Translations under genes and position numbers: made by a program
Part shown: in pieces, positions 27,581-34,879 of the stretch
Layout of the letters: each line of letters opens with the position of its first letter
Position numbering within the stretch: the stretch's first letter is position 1
NCBI RefSeq assembly: GCF_013416525.1
Contig: NZ_JACCEM010000005.1
Location: 124,001-188,000, forward strand
DNA length: 64,000 nucleotides
Source of the DNA: Parapusillimonas granuli
GTDB taxonomy: Bacteria; Pseudomonadota; Gammaproteobacteria; Burkholderiales; Burkholderiaceae_B
Direction: 5' to 3'
Notes under the pieces: model-generated
Told to the model about the DNA's origin: nothing
The model's input: the letters and a program-made list of their open reading frames with translations, nothing else
Databases searched by the model: none

Positions 27581-28564
27581 ATGGTGCAGCCGATTTCCCG
27601 ACGCCGCCTGTTGGCGGCACTTTCTTCCATGGCGCTGTGCGGCCCGATGCTAGCCCAGGCGGCCGCCGGCGATTTCCCCGCCAAGCCCGTCACCCTCGTC
27701 ATTCCGCAGGCGCCCGGTTCGGGCAGCGATGTCGTGGGCCGCATGCTGGCCAACTTCATGGCTCCCTCATTGGGGCAAACCATCATCGCGGAAAACCGCC
27801 CGGGCGCGGGCGGCATCATCGCCCATCAGTCGGTGAAACGCGCTCCGGCGGACGGCTACACCATCCTGTTCACGTCCACGGCGCAATTGCTCGTGGTTCC
27901 CGTCATGAACTCGGCGGCCCACTACTCGCTGGACGATTTCACGCCCGTGGCGCCGATTCTCTGGGCGCCTTTCGCGGTGCTCGTCGCGAATACGCCGGAA
28001 GCGCCCAAGGACATCAAGGAGCTCATCGATGCGATACGCGCCAAACCGTCCGCCTATGCCTCCGCCGGCATGGGCACGATGACGCATCTGGGCACGGAAA
28101 GCTTCCTGCGCCGCGCCGGCCTGGAAGCCACCCATGTCCCCTACCAAGGCAGCGGCGCGGCCCTGACCGACCTGATGAGCGGCCAGGTGCTCTTCGCCAC
28201 GGATTCGCTGACGGCGTCCATGCGTCACATCAAGTCCGGAAAGCTGCGCGCCCTGGCGGTCACGGGCGACAAGCGCGAAGCTTCCCTGCCCGATGTTCCC
28301 ACGCTTGCGGAGGCCGGGCTGGAAGGCCCTCCGATCGGCGTGCTGGGCGGCCTGTTCGCCCCGAAGGGCGTACCGCCCGAAGCCATCCGGAAAATCAAGC
28401 TGGCGGTGGAAGAGGCGCTGCGCAACCCGAAGCTGCAGGAGCAGTTCGCGGCGACCGAATCCACGGTGCTGCACATGACCAACGATGAATTCCTGGCCCG
28501 GTTGAACCAGCAGGCGCCTTTCTGGCAGGGGCTGGTGGCCGATCTGGGCTTGAATGCGAAATGA
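27581..28564 (+). CDS. Bug family tripartite tricarboxylate transporter-type binding protein
   Basis: A 327-residue periplasmic binding protein. The leader carries SRRRLLAALS before the hydrophobic core, a possible Tat motif. Cleavage is likely after AQA near residue 26. Family landmarks are PVTLVIPQAPGSGSDVVG, ENRPGAGGIIAHQSV, APADGYTILFTST and HVPYQGSGAALTDLMSGQV. A strong AAGGAG site precedes the ATG. It overlaps the CoA-transferase gene by four bases, tying uptake to CoA activation. The ligand is unknown, but a carboxylate is expected for a Bug. Confidence 0.93.
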   Translation: MVQPISRRRLLAALSSMALCGPMLAQAAAGDFPAKPVTLVIPQAPGSGSDVVGRMLANFMAPSLGQTIIAENRPGAGGIIAHQSVKRAPADGYTILFTSTAQLLVVPVMNSAAHYSLDDFTPVAPILWAPFAVLVANTPEAPKDIKELIDAIRAKPSAYASAGMGTMTHLGTESFLRRAGLEATHVPYQGSGAALTDLMSGQVLFATDSLTASMRHIKSGKLRALAVTGDKREASLPDVPTLAEAGLEGPPIGVLGGLFAPKGVPPEAIRKIKLAVEEALRNPKLQEQFAATESTVLHMTNDEFLARLNQQAPFWQGLVADLGLNAK

Positions 28565-29811
28565 TGGACGGCCTGGGTCCACCCTCCGCGGCCTTGGCCG
28601 CGGTGCTTCCCGATCCCGCCTCGAAAGGGGTGCTGGACAAGGTCCGCGTCCTGGACATGTCGCGGCTGGTCGCCGGCAACATGCTGTCGCTGCAGCTTGC
28701 GGACTTCGGCGCGGACGTCATCAAGGTCGAATCGCCGAAGGCGGGCGACACGCTGCGCCATTGGAAGGAAGCGCTCGAGCATGGCGGCGGGCTCGATGCC
28801 TGGTGGCGGACCTATGCGCGCAACAAGCGCAGCCTGGCGATCGAGCTGCGCGATGCGGGCGCCCGGAGCGCACTGCGGACGCTGCTGGAGTCCGCGCATG
28901 TCCTGATCGAGAGCTTTCGCCCCGGCACCCTGGAGGCCATGGGGTTCAGCCCGGAAGACCTGCATATGCTGAATCCCCGGCTCGTCATCGTGCGCATCTC
29001 CGGCTGGGGGCAAACCGGTCCCTACAAGAACCTGCCCGGCTTTGGCAGCCTGGTGGAAGGGTTCAGCGGCTATGCGCACAAGCACATGGCGCCGGAAGGC
29101 GTGCCGCAGCTGCCCAACATGGCGCTGGCGGACATGATTGCCGGCCTGACCGGCGCATTCGCCACGCTTGCCGCGCTGCGCGAAGTCGAAGTCAACGGCG
29201 GCGCGGGGCAGGTCGTCGATCTGTCTCTGCTCGAACCCATGCTGGCCGTCATGGGTACGGATGTCTCGGTCTATGCCGCGACCGGCGAAAAGAAGGATCC
29301 CGCCCGCAAGATCGCGTCGCCGAGGAATGCCTACCGGTGCAAGGACGGGCGCTGGGTCGCGTTGTCCGGCTCCACGGACGTCATGGCGCGGCGGGTGATG
29401 GAGGCGATAGGGCGGCCGGAACTGGCCGACGACCCCCGTTTTTCCACCAACGAGGCCAGGCTGGAGAACGACGCCGAGCTGGACGGCATGATCGCCGACG
29501 CCGTCAAGGAAATGAGCCAGGACGAGTGCCTGGCGTTGTTCCGGCGGAAAGGCGTGACGCTGGGGCCTGTTTATGACGCGCCGCAGCTTCTGGCCGATCA
29601 GCACGTGGTTCGGCGCCAATGCTATATCGCGCTGGATTCGGATGACGGCGCCGTGGTCATGCACAACGTCACGCCCCGCCTCAGCCGCACGCCGGGCGCG
29701 ATCCGCCGCCCGGCTCCCGGCCTGGGGCAGCATACCGGCGAGCTGTTGCGGGAAGCGGGCGTGGATGAAGCAGAGATCCAGGCCATGCGGGCGCGAGGAG
29801 CCATCCGATGA
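28561..29811 (+). CDS. Family III CoA-transferase (CaiB/BaiF type)
   Basis: A 416-residue cytoplasmic CoA-transferase. The N-terminal region VRVLDMSRLVAGNMLSLQLA then DFGADVIKVESP (about 28-59) and RNKRSLAIEL (88-97) are diagnostic. The catalytic Asp that forms the acyl anhydride is Asp191 in NMALADMIAGL. The start overlaps the Bug stop (ATGA), and the end overlaps the CitE-like gene in the same manner. The trio Bug, CoA-transferase and CitE-like lyase suggests a dicarboxylate taken up, converted to its CoA ester and cleaved. Itaconate-, citramalate- or malate-like acids would fit (inference). Confidence 0.92.
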   Translation: MMDGLGPPSAALAAVLPDPASKGVLDKVRVLDMSRLVAGNMLSLQLADFGADVIKVESPKAGDTLRHWKEALEHGGGLDAWWRTYARNKRSLAIELRDAGARSALRTLLESAHVLIESFRPGTLEAMGFSPEDLHMLNPRLVIVRISGWGQTGPYKNLPGFGSLVEGFSGYAHKHMAPEGVPQLPNMALADMIAGLTGAFATLAALREVEVNGGAGQVVDLSLLEPMLAVMGTDVSVYAATGEKKDPARKIASPRNAYRCKDGRWVALSGSTDVMARRVMEAIGRPELADDPRFSTNEARLENDAELDGMIADAVKEMSQDECLALFRRKGVTLGPVYDAPQLLADQHVVRRQCYIALDSDDGAVVMHNVTPRLSRTPGAIRRPAPGLGQHTGELLREAGVDEAEIQAMRARGAIR

Positions 29812-30650
29812 CGTTGCGTGATCTGCGTTCGGTACTGTTCGTGCCCGTCCTTTCCACGCATCTGTTCGCCAAGGCGGCGCAGCGCGGGGCCGATGCGCTG
29901 GTGCTCGACCTCGAGGATGCGATTCCGCCGGACCGCAAGCAAGCGGCCCGGGACAAGGTGGCCGAGGCGGTCGGATGCCTGGCCGATCGCGCGCCCGTGC
30001 TGGTGCGCGTCAATGCGGATCCCGGCCTGCTGCGCGCGGACATCGCGGCGCTGCCCGTATCGCGGCTCGCCGGCGTCATGCTGCCGAAAGTCGAGTCGGC
30101 GGCGCAGGTCCAAGCCGTGGCGGGCTGGCTGCACGAGTCCGGCCGCGGTGGGGCGGCCCCGCCCATCATCGCCTTGATCGAAACGCCGTTGGGCGTGCTG
30201 CGCCTGGAGTCCATTGCCACGGCGCACGGCAGCGTGGCGGCCCTGGGGTTCGGCGCGGAAGACTATGCGACGGAAATGTCGATCGCGCCGACGCCCGAGT
30301 CGCTGGATTGGGCCGCGCATGCGGTGGCCAATTGCGCGCATGCCTTCGGCCTGGCCTGCTGGGGCTTGCCCGGCAGCGTGGCCGAGATCCACGACATGGC
30401 GTCATACGCGGCGCTGGTCGCCCGCGCCCGCGCGATCGGATTCACCGGCACGGTCTGCATCCACCCCGCCCAGGTTCCTCACGCCAACCGAGGGTTCAGC
30501 CCGTCCGCCGCGGAGCTGGAATGGGCGCGCGCCGTCGTTGCTGCGGCCGAGGACGCCGATGTCCGCGGGCTCGGCGCGGTGGCGCTCGATGGCCGGATGA
30601 TAGACCGGCCGGTGATCGAGCGCGCGCGTTCCTTGCTGTCGAGAGGGTAA
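29808..30650 (+). CDS. CitE-like (HpcH/HpaI) acyl-CoA lyase
   Basis: A 280-residue TIM-barrel lyase of the CitE family. Key positions are RSVLFVP at the start, ALVLDLEDAIPPDRK (30-44), VRVNA with the substrate Arg (about 67), LPKVES (92-97), the metal ligand Glu125 in IALIETP and Asp152 in FGAEDYATEM. Stand-alone CitE-like proteins cleave malyl-CoA, citramalyl-CoA or beta-methylmalyl-CoA to acetyl- or propionyl-CoA and glyoxylate or pyruvate. No citrate lyase alpha or gamma subunits are nearby, so it is not part of citrate lyase. It is coupled by ATGA overlap to the CoA-transferase that would make its substrate. Confidence 0.88.
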   Translation: MTLRDLRSVLFVPVLSTHLFAKAAQRGADALVLDLEDAIPPDRKQAARDKVAEAVGCLADRAPVLVRVNADPGLLRADIAALPVSRLAGVMLPKVESAAQVQAVAGWLHESGRGGAAPPIIALIETPLGVLRLESIATAHGSVAALGFGAEDYATEMSIAPTPESLDWAAHAVANCAHAFGLACWGLPGSVAEIHDMASYAALVARARAIGFTGTVCIHPAQVPHANRGFSPSAAELEWARAVVAAAEDADVRGLGAVALDGRMIDRPVIERARSLLSRG

Positions 30651-30668
30651 AGGCCCTGGACGGTCATG

Positions 30669-30680
30669 AGCTTATAAGCT
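30669..30680. promoter_or_regulatory. 12-bp perfect palindrome upstream of the flavin monooxygenase/Ssu-type operon
   Basis: AGCTTATAAGCT lies about 100 bases before the monooxygenase start, in a locally AT-rich 127-base gap between the CitE-like gene and this operon. It may be a regulator site or part of a promoter. I see no clear CysB-type array or -35/-10 pair, and no terminator for the upstream operon. Confidence 0.35.
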
Positions 30681-30777
30681 TGGCGTCCCATAATCTAATA
30701 AGCATGAAATCGTTCGCGTGAACGCATGCCGCTCCTAGAATTGATTCACCTCAAGAGTCATTCAAACTACGGAGAGC

Positions 30778-32133
30778 ATGATGAGCGATTTGCCACGACA
30801 GCTTCATTTGAACGCGTTCCTGCGTAACGTTGGGCAGCACGAAGCGGCATGGCGCCGGCCGGAAACCGACCTGTCGGGGTACACGGACATCGGCCACTAC
30901 ATCCACCTCGCCCGCACCGCCGAGCGCGGATTGCTGGACGCCATTTTCTTCGCCGACCATCCAGTGCTGAAAAGCCGGTCGCAGGACCGGCTGTTCGACA
31001 CCCTGGATCCATTGACGCTGCTGGCCGCGCTGGCCACCGCGACCGAGCGCATCGGGCTCGTCGCCACGGCGTCCACCACTTACAACGAGCCTTACAACCT
31101 GGCCAGGCGCTATGCGACGCTGGATCACGTGAGCCGCGGCCGGGCGGCATGGAATATCGTGACCACGGCGAACGCCAATGCCGCCGCCAACTTCGGCTAT
31201 CCGCATCATCCCGACGCCGGCCAGCGCTACCAGCGGGCCGAGGAGTTCCTGGAGGTGGTCCTGAAGCTCTGGGACAGCTGGGACGAGGGCGCCTTCATCG
31301 GCGACAAGGAAGGAGGCCGGCTGGTGGATCCGGATCGGATCCGCACAATCGATCATGAGGGTCGGCACTTTTCCGTACGCGGCCCGCTGGAAGTGCCGCG
31401 TTCCCCCCAGGGCCGTCCCGTGCTGTTCGAAGCGGGTTCCTCGGAGCCGGGGAAAAACCTGTCGGCGCGGTACGCGGACGCCGTCTTCACGGCTCAGCCG
31501 GACTATGAAAACGCCAAGGCCTTCTACCAGGACGTGAAATCGCGCGTCCGGGCATTCGGCCGCGATCCGGAGCACGTCCTGATCCTGCCGGGCCTTTCCT
31601 TCTTCATCGGCGGGACGGAAGAGCAGGCGCATGCGCTGCGGAATGAGTTCGAGGATCTGACCTTGCCGACTTACGGCCTGGCCCAGCTCAATCAGACGAC
31701 CGGCTTGTCCTTGACGCTGGATGACCTGGACTCCGTGTTCAAGCTGCCGGACGACGGCGGGAAAGAGGTCGTGATGAAAAGCCGCGTGGAGCTGCTGCGC
31801 CATATTGCGGACACCGAGACCATCACCTTGCGCCAGCTGCTGCGCCGCCTGAGCGCCGGCCGCGGCCATCGCGTGGTCGCCGGCACGCCGAAGCAGATCG
31901 CCGACACGATCGAGCATTGGTTCAGGAACGGCGCCGCCGACGGTTTCAACCTGATTCCCCCCGCCTTGCCGACCTCGCTGGAGGCCTTCGTGGACCATGT
32001 CGTGCCGGAGCTTCAGAAGCGCGGCCTGTTCCGCACGGAATACACCGGCACGACGCTGCGCGACCATCTGGGCTTGTCCTTGCCGCCGCGTGTGCTCCGG
32101 CCATTGGCGGTGGCGGACGCCGCGCTCGTTTGA
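30778..32133 (+). CDS. LLM-class flavin-dependent monooxygenase (NtaA/SnaA/DszA family)
   Basis: A 451-residue FMNH2-dependent monooxygenase, of the normal length for the NtaA/SnaA/DszA group (bacterial-luciferase-like barrel). Landmarks are the N-terminal HLNAFLRNVGQHEAAWR, LDAIFFADHPVL near 45-56, LDHVSRGRAAWNIVTTANANA near 118-138 and RPVLFEAGSSEPGKNLSAR near 215-233. Such enzymes need a separate flavin reductase, which is not encoded nearby. They open C-S or C-N bonds (sulfones, nitrilotriacetate, EDTA). Directly followed by a sulfonate/nitrate/taurine-type ABC importer, it most likely releases sulfite from an organosulfur compound during sulfur scarcity (inference). Confidence 0.9.
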   Translation: MMSDLPRQLHLNAFLRNVGQHEAAWRRPETDLSGYTDIGHYIHLARTAERGLLDAIFFADHPVLKSRSQDRLFDTLDPLTLLAALATATERIGLVATASTTYNEPYNLARRYATLDHVSRGRAAWNIVTTANANAAANFGYPHHPDAGQRYQRAEEFLEVVLKLWDSWDEGAFIGDKEGGRLVDPDRIRTIDHEGRHFSVRGPLEVPRSPQGRPVLFEAGSSEPGKNLSARYADAVFTAQPDYENAKAFYQDVKSRVRAFGRDPEHVLILPGLSFFIGGTEEQAHALRNEFEDLTLPTYGLAQLNQTTGLSLTLDDLDSVFKLPDDGGKEVVMKSRVELLRHIADTETITLRQLLRRLSAGRGHRVVAGTPKQIADTIEHWFRNGAADGFNLIPPALPTSLEAFVDHVVPELQKRGLFRTEYTGTTLRDHLGLSLPPRVLRPLAVADAALV

Positions 32134-32157
32134 ACCAACCGATAGAAGGAGAAGTCC

Positions 32158-33024
32158 GTGTCAGTACAGACCTCGTATTTGCCGGAACTGGGCCGCGCGC
32201 CGTTTCCCGCCGGGTCCGGCCATGCCGTCCACGCAATGCGCCGCGGCGCGGCCAGGCCGCTGATTCCCAAGTCGACGTCGGCATCCCAGCGCCTGCTGGG
32301 TCCGGCCCTCGTGATCCTGCTGTGGTTCATCGCCACGTTGTCGGGCTGGCTGTCCCCCGAAACGCTCCCCAGGCCGGACACGGTCGCGGCGACGTTCAAG
32401 GAGTTATGGGCGGACGGCTACCTGGCGGACAACATTGGCGCGTCCTTGGCGCGCGCGGGGCAGGGACTGGCCGCCGGGGTCGCCGCGGGGCTGCTGCTGG
32501 CGCTGGCGGCGGGCCTGACACGCCTGGGCGACGCGCTGTTCGACGGCCTGGTGCAGATAAAGCGGGCGCTGCCCAACCTGGCGTTGATTCCGCTGTTCAT
32601 CATGTGGATGGGCATCGGCGAAGCGATGAAGATCACGGTGATCGCGCTGGGCGTCTTCGTGCCCGTCTACATCAACACCCATGCCGCGCTGCGCGATATC
32701 GACCTGCGGTACGTGGAGCTGGCACAGACGGTCGATCTGAACCGCCGCCAGTTCCTGCGCTACATCGTCTTTCCCTCATGCCTGCCGGGTTTCTTCACGG
32801 GCTTGCGGCTGGCGGCGACCCATGCGTGGACGGCCCTCGTCGTGGTGGAAACCATCAACGCCACGAGCGGAATCGGCTACATGATCTCCCAGGCCCGCAT
32901 CTATGGCCAGATAGAAATCGTGATCGCGGGATTGGTGCTTTACGGGGTGCTGGGATTCGGCACGGACGCGTTGATACGCACGGTACACAAGAGGGTGCTG
33001 GGATGGCGTCAAACAGTGGCTTAG
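32158..33024 (+). CDS. Sulfonate/nitrate/taurine-type ABC transporter permease (SsuC-like)
   Basis: A 288-residue inner-membrane permease with a long hydrophilic leader (about 1-45) and about six helices. The start is GTG at 32158 with an AAGGAG ribosome site. The family segment ALPNLALIPLFIMWMGIGEA lies near 140-159. The coupling region ELAQTVDLNRRQFLRYIVFP lies near 188-207. It comes 24 bases after the monooxygenase and overlaps the ATPase gene by 22 bases, so it is one operon. Confidence 0.92.
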   Translation: MSVQTSYLPELGRAPFPAGSGHAVHAMRRGAARPLIPKSTSASQRLLGPALVILLWFIATLSGWLSPETLPRPDTVAATFKELWADGYLADNIGASLARAGQGLAAGVAAGLLLALAAGLTRLGDALFDGLVQIKRALPNLALIPLFIMWMGIGEAMKITVIALGVFVPVYINTHAALRDIDLRYVELAQTVDLNRRQFLRYIVFPSCLPGFFTGLRLAATHAWTALVVVETINATSGIGYMISQARIYGQIEIVIAGLVLYGVLGFGTDALIRTVHKRVLGWRQTVA

Positions 33025-33770
33025 CGGCGGCCGATGCGCCGATTGCCGTTTCGGTGCGCAATCTGACACGGCGGTTCGGAGAACAGACCGTGCTCGACGC
33101 GGTCGATCTGGACATCCACGCGGGGGAATTCGTCGCCTTGCTGGGCCGTAGCGGATGCGGCAAGAGCACGCTCCTGCGGGCGGTGGCGCGCCTGGATGCC
33201 GCGGCTTCCGGCGGCGGCGCCCTGAGCGTTTCAGGACAGAGCTCGGTGCTGTTCCAGGACTCGCGCATATTGCCGTGGATGACCGTGCTGGACAACGTGA
33301 GGCTGGGCACGCCCGATGACATGGACGCCGGCCGAGCGCGCCGGGCGTTGGCCGGCGTCGGGCTGTCCGGCAAGGAGTCCGCATGGCCGAAGGTGCTGTC
33401 GGGCGGGGAGCAGCAGCGCGTCGCCCTGGCTCGCGCCCTGATGCGCAATCCGGCGCTGATCCTGGCGGATGAGCCCTTCAGCGCCCTGGACGCATTGACG
33501 CGCATGCGCATGCAGTCGCTGTTGCTCGAGGTCCATGCGCGGCATCGGCCCGCCGTGCTGTTCGTCACGCACGACGTGGACGAGGCGCTGGTGCTTGCCA
33601 ACCGGATCATCGTCCTGGATGCGGGCCGCATCCACTATGACAGGCGCAACCCTCTCAAGCTTTCGCAAGGCCGGGGCAGCAGCGGCTTCGAAGCCATGCG
33701 CCGGGAAATTCTCGCGCTGCTGGGCGTACGCGTTGCCGCGGCCGCCGATCCGATCACCACTACTCATTGA
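33003..33770 (+). CDS. Sulfonate/nitrate/taurine-type ABC transporter ATP-binding protein (SsuB-like)
   Basis: A 255-residue ATPase. The frame is open for about a kilobase upstream, but domain boundaries and the operon overlap put the start at the ATG at 33003. Walker A GRSGCGKS is at 48-55. The Q-loop SVLFQDSRILPWMTV is near 81-95 and, as is usual for SsuB, contains RILPW. The signature LSGGEQQ is at 132-138, with Walker B ILADEPFSALD near 153-163. It is paired with the SsuC-like permease and SsuA-like binding protein on either side. Confidence 0.93.
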   Translation: MASNSGLAAADAPIAVSVRNLTRRFGEQTVLDAVDLDIHAGEFVALLGRSGCGKSTLLRAVARLDAAASGGGALSVSGQSSVLFQDSRILPWMTVLDNVRLGTPDDMDAGRARRALAGVGLSGKESAWPKVLSGGEQQRVALARALMRNPALILADEPFSALDALTRMRMQSLLLEVHARHRPAVLFVTHDVDEALVLANRIIVLDAGRIHYDRRNPLKLSQGRGSSGFEAMRREILALLGVRVAAAADPITTTH

Positions 33771-33781
33771 AAGGAGGCCGA

Positions 33782-34813
33782 ATGGCCACATCGAATCTTT
33801 TCTTCATCAAGGCGCTGCTCGTCGGCTTTGGAATCCTCCTGGCGGTGCCGTTGAGCGCGCATGCCGCCGCCACGGCCGATCTTCCCGTAGAGGTTCCGCC
33901 GGGCACGAAGCTGGTCATTGCGGACGACGCCCGGGGCACGGAGCTGCTGCTGAAACTGTCCGGCCAACAGGAGAAGCTGGCGGCCGACGTGTCGTACGCC
34001 AGCTTCAGCAGCGGGCCCTTGCGCATGGAGGCCATCCGGTCGGGCTCCGCCCAGGTGGGCATCGTGGGCGATGTTCCGCCGATTCTGGCGCACTATGCGG
34101 GTGCGGACTTGCGCATCGTCGGCGTCGTGGCCAGCACCGGTCCTTCGCTGCTCATCGCCACTTCTCCCGGCTCCGGCATCAAGACCGTGCAGGATCTCAA
34201 GGGGAAGCGTGTGGCCGTCAACGACGGTACCGCGCAGCACGCCGTCGTCCTGCGCGCCCTGCAGCAGGCGGGACTGGGCCCGGGCGACATCGTGCCGGTC
34301 AAGCTTGGCGTGTCGGAATTTGCGGACGCCCTTCGCGCCAATCAGATCGACGCGGCCGTGCTCAAGCAGCCCGACCGCGCGCGCTATCTGTCGACCGCCG
34401 CCGCCAAGGGAGCGATCGAGCTTCCGTGGACGCCGGGGATCAATCCCGGCTATCTCTATGCCTATGCCTCGCGCTCAGCGCTGGAGGATCCGGCGCAGGC
34501 CGCGGCCATTCGGGACTTCATCATCCACTGGTATCGGGCACACCAATGGAGGAACGCCAACCGGGACGAATGGCTGCGGTCGTATCTGGTGCAGAACCAG
34601 CGGCTGAAGCCCGACGACGCGCAAAAAGTCGTTGCAAGCCACGGAGACACCGTATTCCCGGGACTGAGCGAAGAGGTGATCGGCACGCAGCAGAAAACCA
34701 TAGACCTGCTGCAGTCGGCGGGCGCGTTTCCCGGCAAGAAGCTGGACGCCCGTGACGAATACGACCTGCGCTACGCGCCGCTTTCCGCCGGCTCCGAATC
34801 GCTGCGGCGATGA
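33782..34813 (+). CDS. Periplasmic binding protein of sulfonate-type ABC transporter (SsuA-like)
   Basis: A 343-residue aliphatic-sulfonate-type binding protein. I start at the ATG at 33782 behind a near-perfect AAAGGAGG site. A TTG fifteen bases upstream is also in frame. A signal peptide spans about 1-28 (SAHA|AA). Mature landmarks are LRMEAIRSGSAQVGIVGDVP near 80-99 and LKGKRVAVNDGTAQHAVVLR near 138-157, the SsuA-type ligand site. It is the last gene of the monooxygenase/SsuCBA-like operon. Two hairpins follow before the convergent surface-protein gene. Confidence 0.92.
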   Translation: MATSNLFFIKALLVGFGILLAVPLSAHAAATADLPVEVPPGTKLVIADDARGTELLLKLSGQQEKLAADVSYASFSSGPLRMEAIRSGSAQVGIVGDVPPILAHYAGADLRIVGVVASTGPSLLIATSPGSGIKTVQDLKGKRVAVNDGTAQHAVVLRALQQAGLGPGDIVPVKLGVSEFADALRANQIDAAVLKQPDRARYLSTAAAKGAIELPWTPGINPGYLYAYASRSALEDPAQAAAIRDFIIHWYRAHQWRNANRDEWLRSYLVQNQRLKPDDAQKVVASHGDTVFPGLSEEVIGTQQKTIDLLQSAGAFPGKKLDARDEYDLRYAPLSAGSESLRR

Positions 34814-34834
34814 GGCGCGCAGCGCGGAGAACCA

Positions 34835-34847
34835 GGGGCCGAGCCCC
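34835..34847 (+). terminator. Small GC hairpin after the SsuA-like gene
   Basis: GGGGC pairs with GCCCC around CGA, 22 bases after the stop of the plus-strand operon. No T-run follows, so its terminator role is weakly supported. Together with the next hairpin it fills the convergent gap. Confidence 0.35.
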
Positions 34848-34863
34848 GTAGGACGCCCGGCCT

Positions 34864-34879
34864 CCGCCCTTCGGGGCGG
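34864..34879. terminator. TTCG-tetraloop hairpin at the convergent junction
   Basis: CCGCCC pairs perfectly with GGGCGG around a TTCG loop, an unusually stable RNA hairpin. On the minus strand it comes immediately after the stop codon of the repeat surface protein. On the plus strand it is the second hairpin after the SsuA-like gene. There is no U-tract, but position and stability fit a bidirectional terminator or 3'-end stabiliser. Confidence 0.55.

Noticed and set aside
29808-30650. The CitE-like gene as part of citrate lyase.
   Set aside because: No alpha subunit, acyl carrier subunit or prosthetic-group genes are near. It is coupled instead to a family III CoA-transferase.
31917-33002. 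A long in-frame extension upstream of the SsuB-like ATPase.
   Set aside because: It runs antiparallel in composition to real proteins, covers the SsuC-like and monooxygenase genes in another frame and has no homology features. The ATPase domain begins right after the ATG at 33003.
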